The notes under the pieces: model-generated | Told to the model about the DNA's origin: nothing | Seen by the model: the letters and a program-made list of their open reading frames with translations, nothing else | Databases searched by the model: none | Translations under genes and position numbers: made by a program | Shown here: positions 47,929 through 58,825 of the stretch, piece by piece | How positions within the stretch are numbered: the first letter of the stretch is position 1 | Layout: each line of letters opens with the position of its first letter | DNA from: Geosiphon pyriformis | Lineage: Eukaryota; Glomeromycota; Glomeromycetes; Archaeosporales; Geosiphonaceae | Assembly: GCA_016748015.1 (NCBI GenBank) | Contig: JAAOMT010000254.1 | Coordinates: 1-64,000 of the forward strand | Reading direction: 5' to 3' | DNA: 64,000 bases

Positions 47929-48480
47929 TCATTGAATTTGAGCTTCTTGGGTTGGGTAGGTATAACTTGCAATTTGGTGGTAGACTTCTATTTCGTCTTC
48001 GTAATCGAATCCAGCTAATTCTATGGTGTATTCAATGTATTCTGCTTCTTTTATTTGACGAACATCTTTTTTGGTAGCTCCATTAATTAATGCCATTGCT
48101 AGGTTGAAAATCATCTTAGCATCATGGGGGTAGTGATAAAGTTTGTTGAGAGCACTGTTGTATGCTGCATTAAAGGGTGTTTCTCTTTTTACTTTTTCTG
48201 AAATTAATAAAGCATATTGGCAGGTCTGATCACAAACTCCTCCTCTCATGGCTACATCAATTCAATCGCATTCTTCCAGTAGCATATTTCCACAAGTTAA
48301 ACAAGGAGTGTTATTCTATTTTCTGCTCTTTTTTATTAGATGGCTCCATCGTTCTCTGTGACAAGCCTTGCAGTAATAACAAGTATGATTTTCATATTCT
48401 TTTTCAGATGAAATGCAGGCTCCCATTGATAATAGTTTCTTGTGGCAGTCCTTACATTTAAGGGGAATATAGGGGTGTTG
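47929..48480 (-). pseudogene. Cys-rich linker region of element A
   Basis: Plus 48260-48480 encodes on the minus strand several C-x2-C pairs (zinc-ribbon-like; e.g. CKDCHKKL and TCYYCKACH patterns), followed at 48249..47929 by RGGVCDQTCQYALLISEKVK and an acidic segment ending YPTQEAQIQ. It lies between protease and dUTPase. The role is unknown. Zinc or nucleic-acid binding is an inference. Confidence 0.55.
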
Positions 48481-48513
48481 TTTCCTTGGTTCGGGTTTTA
48501 AGTAAGGGATATT

Positions 48514-49260
48514 CTATCCAGAGGTTTTGGGTTCAGAGTGTGGGGTAAAATGTTCTTGTTCTGTTTTATCAGCCCAGTTGGACATTGATCCAAAAGCCAT
48601 GAATGTTTTAATGAGGGGTTTTTCCTCTTCTGGTTCGAATTCAAAAGCTGGGGCTTTTTCAGAGCGTTTGTTGAATGTACTACAAGTGGCAGGTACCCGG
48701 ACGTGTTGTCCTTGGTAGGAGATTGTTAACTCTTGTGTTTCCCAATTCAGATTAGCATTGGCTTTTTGAAGCCAATCATTTCTGATGAAAGCTTGGTACT
48801 GGAGTGCATCCATTATAAGAACTTTGACTGGAATGGTAATTCCATCAAGAGTGAACGGAAAATTGTCAATTTCTCCTACTAGGGTCTTTTTTATGTCATT
48901 GGCAGTAACAATTACTGATTGAGCTGGTTGGTCGACATTTCTCTTCAACTGTTGCATTAACTGGTAGGTGATAATGCTTCTGGCGAATTTATTGTCTAGG
49001 ATCAAGCGAATTGTCTTTCCTTTGACTTCTGCTTCAGTGTATATAGCTGTGATTGCTTTTTGTTCATTGACGGCTGCATTGCTAAGCAAGAATGGTAATT
49101 CATTTGCTTTAAACTCAAAAGGTAATATATTTAAAAGGTTAGCATTTTCAGCAATTCTGGCTAGTGGGATTGTGGTGAAAGTATAGGAAGGGTTTTGTTG
49201 TTGTGCTGCAGCTCTATCTTCCGAGAGTGCAGTATGGTGAAAATCCTGTTCTTCTGGCAT
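48514..49260 (-). pseudogene. Aspartic protease region of element A
   Basis: 248 codons open. VKGKTIRLILDNKFARSIIT marks the active site. Retroelement proteases have D-[ST]-G, and here the Asp is followed by Asn-Lys (GAC AAT AAA), consistent with G-to-A changes of an AGT GGA pair. FIRNDWLQKANANLNWETQE is a conserved downstream block. It would cleave the polyprotein, but this copy should be inactive. Confidence 0.75.
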
Positions 49261-49597
49261 TGTTAAATAACTGGGTTAAGTGTAGTAGTGGTTGGGTCTT
49301 GGTTGAGTGGAATTTTGGGGAACTAATTGGTTGTTCGAACTGATTCTATTGTTGTTTACTTGGTATCAGTTTTATGGTGTAAATTGATTTTGTGTAATCA
49401 GTCTTCGAGCAGGTACTTGATAATGTTGTATGGGTGGTTGTTGGTACTGCTGTTGGATTGGCTGTGGGATGGGCTGATAATAGTTATTTTGGTATTGGGA
49501 TCTTGGTGGATAGTAAGCTGGTGGTGGTGATTGATAATAAGATTGCTGTGGTAGAGGGTAACGTTGATTACTCCTATTTTGTTGGTCTCATTGTAGC

Positions 49598-51076
49598 TTT
49601 CTGCAATCTTTTTTCTAGTGGCCAGAAATTCCACAGTAATGGCAATTCTGAGGCTGGTTATTGGAAAGTGATACAAAGTTATTTTGATTTTGTCTTTGGA
49701 GTGGTTGATATCTTTGGGGTTGCTATTGTTGTTGATTGGTGAAATAGTTTTCAACCTTTTTTGTGAGTTGGTCAATTTTTTCCTTAGCTGCTGAGCTGGT
49801 TTTTCCAATTGCCAAATTTACAAGTTTTGTGCAATTGGCCTCTTCCATAGCCATTTCATATCTTTTCGCATGCTGTATGGCAGAGTTTAAATCTTCTGGC
49901 ACATGTGGGCAAACCTTCTTAATTAGTTTATCTTTTAGACCAGCGATAAATTGATCCAAGATTTGAGCATCGGAATAATAATTGTTTGTTTTGAGTTGGC
50001 GAATTTGTCTGAGAAGTTTGTTGAATTTCCCAATATAAGTTATAACAGATTCAGAGGGTTCTTGTTTGATATTTCGAAAATGATTACGAAGGGTGATGGA
50101 GGTATTATTGTTGGTGAACTGTTCAAGAAAGGCTGCTTTGAAAGCGTTCCAATCATTGAATAGGACAGCCAAGTTTTCAAACCCCTGCTGTTCCTTTGAG
50201 AAAGTAGGAAATTGTTCTTAACATTCTGGCAGCATTCCATCCATTTGCATCTCCAGCTTTAGTAACTTGGTCGAGCTATTCTTGGGGACTGGTCTCAATA
50301 TCTTTTCCATTAAATTCAGAGATTTTTGTGATGTATGTTGTCATTTTGTCTTCTTCGTTTTCACTGTCTATTGATTCTTTTTCAGTTATTTCAGAGTTGT
50401 TTTCTTTATTTGCTGCTGTCTCAGAGTGTTCACTTTGATTTTCAGCTAGAAAATCAAGGAGATTGGAATTAGTTTGAAGGAGTTCTTGTTGTCTGGTGAG
50501 ACTTCTGAGTGATGTAAAATCTTCTGGTCTTGCAAATTGATTCAAGGGTGAATTAGGTGTTTGTGCTTGTGCAAGTGAAACTAGAAAAGGTGTGATAGTA
50601 AGTGGAAGTTTTGAACTGGTTCCTTGTTCAGGTGTTTGTAAATAGTTGGCAGTTGTTTTTGGTAGTGTTGGAGTATTTGGAGTGGTTTTTGAGTATTGTT
50701 TTAATTTGTTTTTGTCTTTGTTGCTTGTTTCTGTTTCCAATTCAAAATCAATAGTGTATTGAGACTGCACTGGATATGTTTCTTCACAGTATTTGATAAT
50801 GTTAAAATTAAGTTCGTGAAAGTAAGTGGCAAGTGTTTTACTGTTAAGGTCTTCAGTTCCCAACTGTAAATAGTGTGCTAAATTATTGTAAAGGTTGCTT
50901 TTAACTTCTGAGATATTGTAATTTCTAAAAAGATAATTGTTGATGTGGTTTTCAATGTATTGGTATACTGATTTCTTGAAAACTTCAATTCCGTCTGAAA
51001 TGTTGAATCTTTGCTTGCAGTGGGTGTAAATTGACTGGTAATACTCTAGAGTTGTTGCATCTGGTGTGGTCGCCAC
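49598..51076 (-). pseudogene. Gag region of element A
   Basis: 51076..50276 starts MATTPDATTLEYYQSIYTHC and is polar. A TAG follows SPQE. 50172..49723 contains the retrotransposon-gag helix region (FNDWNAFKAAFLEQFTNNNT...NHFRNIKQEPSESV). Near 49650-49605 the frame reads C-H-Y-C-G-I-S-G-H-stop-K-K-D-C, a CX2CX4HX4C zinc knuckle whose residue after His has become TAG. Gag packages element RNA into particles. Confidence 0.75.
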
Positions 51077-51121
51077 TTTGAATTTGTTGTTGCTGTGTTA
51101 TTTCTGTGGGAGAGCACCAAA

Positions 51122-52104
51122 TGTTACTGGAGGTTTTTGGTCTCTTTTCTTAAATGTTGTCGATATTTGTTTGCTGCGAATTCACATTTTCTGGATGTGG
51201 TTGAACCTCCAATAACTGAATTTATCTTCAAATTATCTTCTATAATTTGAACTGCTGGGCTTATAAGTAGAATGGCCAATTCCATGCCAGTTGCTTTATG
51301 TAGTTACGTTGTAGTAAATGTCAACTCTTTCCCAGGAAATGCTCGTCTGGAAGCTCACTAAAAAAAATGTGTAGTTACTTTGCTGTGAAAGTCAACTCTT
51401 CTACAGAAATTTTGTCTGTAGGCTACTCTAATGATTGTAATAAGAAAAGAAAAGAAAAATAAAAAAAATGTAAAAAAAATAGGATTTTATCAAGGGAAAC
51501 GTTTTCTATCCAGGCCTGGAGTCACTAACAGTTTACTGAAATTGGTAGCTAATCAATTTCAAAACGTTAGTTGGGTTTTGGGGATTTTCCAAGTGCAATA
51601 ATTAAAGAATTTGGTTTTTCAAATTATTTGATATTTATTTCTTTGTGTGTGTGTAGAAATGGTTCTAAGTGATAAATCTAAAGTAAGATACATTTTTTTG
51701 AAGAGAGATGCTTTTCTTTTATACAACTTGTTGTAACACTATTCTATAAACTTGAACTTTGCTATTTTCTACAATTTCACTGAACTAAAGATATATTTTG
51801 GCGAACTACAAGTTATTTCTGCAAACTATTAGATATTTCGGTAAACTATCAATTATTTCGGCGAATTTCTACAAATTTTGACGAACTTTTTGAATGTTAC
51901 ATAGTTCGGGGTATTGCATGATTTGATCATCGCAATTAGGTTACATTTGTGTTGTGTACAAATTGGGTTATTAATTAAATGATAATTTCGGACATTTTGC
52001 TAATGTAATAAGTGATAATTTGAAACGATAATATATGCCAATTAATGATAGGATTTATAAGATAATTTCATGCTAAATAATATCTCTAATTTTGTCTGGT
52101 AACA
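51122..52104 (-). repeat. Element A 5' LTR (983 bp)
   Basis: Written on the plus strand, TGTTACTGGAGG...TCTGGTAACA. It is the partner of 42087-43069. The primer-binding site lies immediately inside, at 51119-51104 on the minus strand. Confidence 0.92.
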
Positions 52105-54659
52105 ATGTATAGGATAAAAGATTGATTCAAATCAGATTGTTTAAAGATTGGTTTAGTAACAAGTTTTTTCTTTAAAGTTTTAAAAGCTTTTTGTTAATAA
52201 GTGTTCCAGTAATAATTGACATTTTTTTTGAGTAGCTAATTGAGAGAAAAAGCGATTTTGGAGAAATCCTTGATAAATTTGCAATAGTAAAAAGCCAAAC
52301 CAAGAAAAAAACATAGTTTAGGAACATTTATTAGTTGTCTAATGTTCTGGACTTTTTCAATTTTAGCTGGATCAGGAAAAATTCTATCTTTTGTAATAAG
52401 ATGACCAAAAAACTGGGTGGATTGTTATCTAAAAAAAAATTTGATTGGGTTTATCTTGAGACCAGTATTTCTTAGAAGGTCAAAAATCTTTTGTAAATGT
52501 TCTAAATGTTCATTTCAAATTTTTAAGTATACTATTATGTCGTCCAAATAGACCAGAACAAAGTTTTTTTTACTGATTTAAACACTTTGTTTATTAAGCA
52601 TTGAAAAGTGAAAGGGGCATTGATAAAACCAAAAGACATGACTGTGAATTCATAAGTGTTATACTTAGTAATAAACACAGTTTTTTTTCTGCTTTCTGGA
52701 TCTATCTTTACTTGCCAGAATTTAGTAGTTAAGTTAATAATTGAGAAAAAAGCAGCACCATTAAATTTATCTAGCATTGCATCAATTTTGGGAAGTAAAT
52801 ATATGCCTCTTATAGTAATAGCATTTAATTGACAATAGTCAACACAAAAGTGTAGGGTTCTACCTTTTTTAGATACCACTACAACTAAAAAAACTCATTT
52901 ATTCTTGGTTTTTTGTATGAATTCAAGATTTTTTATTTGGGTTATTTCTTTTTTAATAAACTTATTATTGTGCTAATTAGATTAATAAGACTTTAAATGG
53001 ATGAGGCAAATTTCTCTGTAAAAAAAGTTTTTTTCTGGTTGGCTTGCACTTTTACTCTTTGAAGGTGTGCCTACTAGTTTAAAGGCTAATAAACAGTGAC
53101 TTCAACTAAAAAATTCTTTACAAAGAAATTGATGTTGGCATGATTAGATCTTTAATTAAGGACATTGTTGTTGTTAATTTTGTTGTTCTGGTTATCATTA
53201 TTTCTAGGAGCTGGAAAAGACAAAAGAGGATTGTTGCAATCTCTGGAAAAATGTCCAGTTAATCTATAATGATAACACACAGGTGGGCCATAATTTTGTT
53301 GTTTTTAATAAGAGAGTTGCTAAAGCTGATTAAAATGAGATTCAAATCTGAATCTTTGTGGTTGCTAATTATTTCTAACTGCTTGGGCTAAGAGTTTTAA
53401 TAACCAGATAAAATTGGCTATAAGTCTATCTATTAACTGTTCATTTGGGTCTTGTGTTTGAACAGTAAAAGAAGTAGCAGCTATTTAAGAAACAGAAGCC
53501 ATAACAGGAGCAGAAGCAAAAACTAGAAGTGTGGATTTTAGGTGTATTCTTTGATTGTTTTCTATTCTCTGGACAAGTTCAATAGTCATATCTATTGTGG
53601 GATTATTTTTTAGAGCCAAGAGGGGCCAAAAAGCATAGGAAAAATTAGTTTTCAATTCTTTTGTAAAGAAATGAATTTTTTGCTTTTTTGTCCAGTTTTT
53701 TTTAAAGTCTACTTGTTTAATTAACTTTTTGATTGCTTTGGCATACTTAGTTACAATTTCACTGGGATTTTGGGTTTTTCTTTTTAATTTTATGTGCCAT
53801 TTGAATATTAGAATAGGAGTTTTAAATTTAGTTTCAAACTGGTTTGTAAAAAAGATGTTTTTTTTTAGCATTTGTTAATAATTTTTTTAAGCACTAGCAT
53901 CAGTTTCTTGTAAAAACCAAGTAATAAAAGAGCTTTAAAGATACTTACCAATGATTTATAACTTATACTCAGCATCATATTGATTGGCAGTAGCTGTTTT
54001 TTCAAAATTATCTAACCATTTAATTAGGTCTTGTACATTATTTCTGAATAAAGATAATAGAGTATTGTTTCTTTGCCTTAAAGCAGTTTTTATGCCTTGA
54101 AAGGCAGCCAGAATGTTTTGTTGTATAGAGTTATTAGTTATTGATTCAGGAGTAGCTGTTTGTGTGAAATGTTCTAATTCATTTGAGAAAAGATCAAAAA
54201 CAAGAACAGTTTGATAGCTTTCTTCTTCTGTTTCAAAGAGTGTTTTAGCTAGCTAATGGACAGCAATCCAAATGTGAATTTGATGATTTAGGTATTCAGA
54301 ATTAGGAGGCTATTGTTCAAAGATTGTGGAATATAAAAGCTAATTAATACTGTTGTTTTTTTCTTTAAAGTTGTCTTCAAAATAAGCTTAGTCAAAGTAA
54401 TAGATTGTATAAGCTATGTAGATTTCAGCTAAATGCTCATTCAAAAACTAGTTCTAAAAGTCTTAAAATTGTCTACTAGATTGTTTTTCAATAGAGAAGC
54501 AAATTAAACAGAAGGGCAAAGGGTTAAGTTCAATAAAGTTTAGATTGTTTTTGTTGTGTGCTTTAAAGTGTTCTTCTGATTTTTGTGGCAAGTATAAATA
54601 ATTATCCATATAATAGAAAAAAAAATGGATTTTAACAATTTTACAGAAAACACCATTTA
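52105..54659 (-). mobile_element. Element B internal, 5' half: gag and RT
   Basis: In element direction: a primer-binding site starting TGGTGTTTTCTG just inside the right LTR (the C-to-T version of element A's), gag at 53871..53485 (NQFETKFKTPILIFKWHIKL, NPSEIVTKYAKAIKKLIKQV), and RT at 52879..52535 (VSKKGRTLHFCVDYCQLNAI, FWQVKIDPESRKKTVFITKY). The YLDD box (near 52546) is present in another frame after a shift in an A-run. The rest is stop-ridden. The RT sequence differs from element A, so B is a separate family. Confidence 0.65.
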
Positions 54660-55393
54660 TGTTATGGGTTGGAGTAATATGCTAACAGATAGCAAGAGAA
54701 AACAGGATTGTAAGATGATAAAAATAATCAAAAGAAGTGTTATAATAAGGGAGCAAATTGAATAAGTAAGAATTTAATATGCATGATCAGTCTCATAAAA
54801 ATTACAGTTGTAAATCTTTTCTGAAAATCTGAAGATAGAGGAATAGTCTGTAATTGTCAACAAAATAACACCACTGCTATTATATTATACCTCAACTTAG
54901 CAATTCTTAGAATTAATAATAGGTATCATTGTGTTTTTTAATTATTTTTTTATTTAATAAATCACAAAAACAAGCAATTGCTTCTTAGACTAATTCTAAC
55001 AAATACAAATTAAAAAAAAGAAAAGATAAAGTATGTAAATGCTAACAAGTAATTTTTTATTCCAAGATATTCAGATACTTAAAGGTAGAAAAAAAGAATA
55101 AACAATATGAGAAGAAGTAATTAATAGTATTTTATTTTGTTACTTTAATTATGTTTTTTTACAGCTAAGAGATTTATTACTTATATAGTTATTAAAAGTA
55201 GTCAACAACTAGGTCAATAATTAGGTCAATAATCAGATTAATGATTAGATCATTGATCTGATCAATAATTAGGTTAATGGTCAGGTTATTAATCAGGTCA
55301 ATAATCACTATTTAAAATAAGATGGTTAATTATGTAACATTAGTGGCTAATATATGTGATAATTAATAAAAAATGTGAGTTTTAACTGTAACA
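54660..55393 (-). repeat. Element B 5' LTR (734 bp) with internal tandem expansion
   Basis: Written on the plus strand, TGTTATGGGTTGG...ACTGTAACA. It is about 100 bp longer than the left LTR because of extra AGGTCAATAATCAGATTAAT-like units at 55200-55310. Confidence 0.8.
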
Positions 55394-55923
55394 ATATCTT
55401 TATTATTATTATTCAAATAAAAACATACTTTAAAAACCAATTTTTTAATTATTTGTACTTAAAATTTCTAAAACTTAATTAATATTTTGAAATTGATTAG
55501 CTATCAATTTCAGTAATTTATTATTGACTTCAGATCTAAATAGAAAATAATTTACTTGACAAAATTTTATTTTTTTTATAATTCTTTTATTTTTTTTTAT
55601 TTTTTTTATTATAATTATTAAAATAGCTTATAAACAAGATTCTTGTAAAAGAGTTGACTTTTACTACAAAAGTAACTAAAAATTTTAGTAAGCTTTTAAA
55701 TAAGCAATTCTTGGAAAAAAGTTAATATTTACTACAATGTAACTATACAAAGTAATTGGCATAGATTGGCTATTTTATTTATAAGCTTAGTAATTCAAAT
55801 TATAGAAGATAATTTGAAGATAAATTTAGTTAGCAGAAGTTTAACTACTTTCAAAAAATGTGAATTTACAACAAATAAATATTAACAACATTCAAAAAAA
55901 AAGACCAAAAACCTCCAGTAATA
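55394..55923 (+). repeat. Element D 3' LTR, right part
   Basis: Continues 38634-39066 after removal of element B. It is the reverse complement of the first half of element A's LTR, e.g. TTTTGAAATTGATTAGCTAT and AGACCAAAAACCTCCAGTAA, and ends GTAATA (from GTAACA). With the left part the LTR totals about 960 bp, close to 983. Confidence 0.75.
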
Positions 55924-55979
55924 ATACTCAATAGCTGTTTATATAATATTGGCTTTGTTAAGAAGTATTTTATAAAAAA

Positions 55980-57360
55980 AGAATCTAATAAAGTTTTTAT
56001 TTATATGGATAAATCAGTCAAAAATTTGGGATTTATAAATGCTCAATATAGTGTTACAGCTTGTTTTTTAGACACTGCCATAAGTATAAAAGTTAGAGTT
56101 TATGGCTTGCTTTTCTTAATTTTCATAGAATTGCAGATTATTATTCTTGTTTTAGACTGTGTTTCTGCATCCAATTTAGTAGTATTGTTTATGAATAATT
56201 AAGTGTCATTAGATATGTGTGTTTTAATTATAAAAAATGTCAAACCAGACTTTTACAATAAATTTTAGATAAAAAAAGAGTATATTTGTTAAGTTATTGT
56301 GTCAAAAAATCTGTTAATTAACTGAAACAAAGTCAAAGATTATTCTGAATTGTCAATAATAAGCATGCAGATTTTTTTGTTAATGCTACTACTATGTCTA
56401 ATTTTACACTGTCTACCAGAATATTATACTATTTTTTTGTTATAAAAGACAAAACTGTCTTTGAAAATGTCTGTTATTTTGTTAAAAGTTTGTTTAAGAC
56501 CATTAATTTTGTTGGTTAAAAATTTAAGCATGCAAATAGTATTGTAAATAAATCTTTTTGTAATTTTTTTGATATATATCAGACTTTTAATATATGATAT
56601 TTTAATAATTAAGTTCAATCTGGTTTTACAAGCTCTGCTTCTGCAATATTTCAGTTCTATTTTATAAAAGTCTTATACTATAGACTGTTTGTAACCAAGA
56701 AGAAAAAATTATATAATCTAAATTATCCTAGTGTTTTGTGCATTTGATGTAAACTAATAAAAAACTCAGACCATATGTTTTTATGTATACACAATAATTA
56801 TGCCAAAAAAGATCTGATTTCAGATATTATTAGAGAATAAACTGGTTTGTTAAGTGTCTATGTTGCTAACTGTAAGATAATTTATTCTTTTTATAAAGCT
56901 GAATTTTTAAATTGTTTATATATATTATTAGCTAAAAGTTTTATGATAAAAAATTAGATAATTAATATGATAAATTTATTGAAAAACAAATTAAACAATA
57001 GATTATTAGTTATTAATTTGGTTTGGTATTTTGCTAAGAGTCATAGATCTGTTATATGATTCTTAACAGCCAAATTGAAAGCACATTATAAGAAACATAA
57101 CTTATTATTACATGATGAATTTGTGATTTTAGTCATGATTAGTTTAATTTTTATGTAGTCCCATAAAATAATTCACAACTTTGACATTAAGCTGGGTATT
57201 TATATTTGTTTTGATTTATATCTTTGTTTAATTAGTATACAATTTAGTTTCTTGTATAATTTTTTTGTAATAGATAATTTAAATATATAATACTGTTTTA
57301 ATTAGTCCAAATATTTCGTTATATGTAAAAAAAAGCATAAATCATACTTAATATAAAATT
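55980..57360 (+). mobile_element. LINE relic 3 (RNase H to 3' end)
   Basis: 56005-56202 reads MDKSVKNLGFINAQYSVTAC...ELQIIILVLDCVSASNLVVL, aligning with the LINE RNase H (TDGSLRNAG...ECVP-type family pattern), with TDG changed to MDK. The tail at 57290-57350 (AATACTGTTTTAATTAGTCC) matches relics 1 and 2. Many stops. Its 5' part is missing, where it meets the element D LTR. Confidence 0.6.
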
Positions 57361-58689
57361 TTATATAATTATATGTTTTTAAGTAGTAGTTGGACTATAT
57401 TTATTAAATTTTAATAAAAAAAATAATAAGTTTTACTAATATTAATAATATTTTTAACAAATTATTTACTTATTATTTTTTAAATCTGTAAATTATAAAT
57501 TAGATATTTAAAAATTCATTACAGTTTTTTATAAAACTATATATTAATTTTATAAATAATTTTTTAATTAGAATTATTAAAATATTTTTAGATTATATTA
57601 TTTTTTTTATAAATAATTTTTTTAATATATTTTAATTTATTTCTAATATTTTTATGTTAAAAGTTTTGAAAAATAATTTTTATTATAAAGTATTTTTTTT
57701 GTTAAAAAATTTTAAAGTAGTATATATAAATTAATTAATAAACAAACATAGTTTTTGTTTATTTAAAAATTTTTTAACATTAAAAAAAATTAATTTAAAG
57801 AGTTTAGTATTTAAATAATTTAATTTAACAATTAATTTTATTAATAATAAAAATCTTAAAAATAATAACTTTACTTATGTTTTTTATTAATATATAAGTT
57901 AAATAGTTTTAAAATTATATATAATAGTTTTTATAAAAAAACTTAAAAGTTATTAATATATTTATAAATAAATTATTAAAAAATCTGGGTTTTTTATTAT
58001 TATTAATAATATCATAATATATTTTAAAGATTTAAATTTAAAGTTAAATATTAAGATATATAAATAATTTTTTTTAATATTAATTAAATTATAAGTAATT
58101 ATTTTGGTTTTAAAATATATTTTATTGTTTAACAATATTATTATGTATTTATATAATTAAGTTATATTAGATATTTGTATTTTTAAACTGGTTTTGTATT
58201 GTCAGATTTTTGTAATTATTATTGGTTTAAAAAACAGTATATATTAAATATAATAATTAAAAATAATCTTTTAATTAAAAATTAAAAATTATTTAAATGT
58301 TTTTAAAAATAAATTTATTAATAAAATTACTTTTTTTGGTCTTATATTTTTTATTTTTATTTTAAAATATTATATTAAAATATTACTTTACTCATTAATC
58401 TCGTAATAATAAAAAATATATTATATTAAAACTATTAGTTTAACTATATTTAAAAATATTAAGCATTTTATTTATAATATAATATCTTAAATTGTATATA
58501 ACAACCGGTTTACAAATAATTTTATAGTTAAGTTATATATCTACATAATAAAAATAATTTATAAATAATTATTAATAATAATTAAAACTTTTATTTTTTA
58601 GTTTTATTTATTTATTTATAATTAATTATATATATTAACTACTAATATTATTATTTAGCTATTTTATTTTTAGAAATAATTGTTAGACT
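57361..58689. other. AT-rich desert
   Basis: About 88 percent AT, with no readable frame or RNA gene. It ends abruptly at the GC-richer LINE near 58690. Confidence 0.6.
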
Positions 58690-58825
58690 AACAAAAAAAC
58701 TCTTTCTTTCGTTGATCCTCTGGTCACAACGAGAGCTTTGAGTTGTCATTGAAATAGCCTTCCTTTTCCCTTTTCCCCTTCATCTTTCTCCAGTTATTTC
58801 TTCAGACATTCCCCTTTTTGTAGCT

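Larger units (their letters stand above)
42087..52104 (-). mobile_element. Element A: youngest Ty3-type LTR retrotransposon of the nest
   Basis: Bounded by two 983-bp LTRs with TG...CA ends. In element direction (decreasing coordinates): 5' LTR, primer-binding site (TGGTGCTCTCCCACAG at 51119-51104), gag with zinc knuckle, aspartic protease, Cys-rich linker, dUTPase, RT, RNase H, integrase, GPF-type end, 3' ORF, polypurine tract (GAGGAAGAGG near 43081-43072), 3' LTR. The coding region is near-continuous but carries several single-codon stops (mostly Trp to TAG/TGA) and mutated catalytic residues, so this copy is inactive. Flanking 4-mers are GTGT and ATGT, so no exact target duplication is seen. 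It contains a sequencing-adapter artefact at 43691-43708. Confidence 0.9.

Noticed and set aside
42082-52109. Five-base target duplication for element A
   Set aside because: The flanks (AGTGT and ATGTA) do not match. One mismatch in a 4-mer is not enough evidence.
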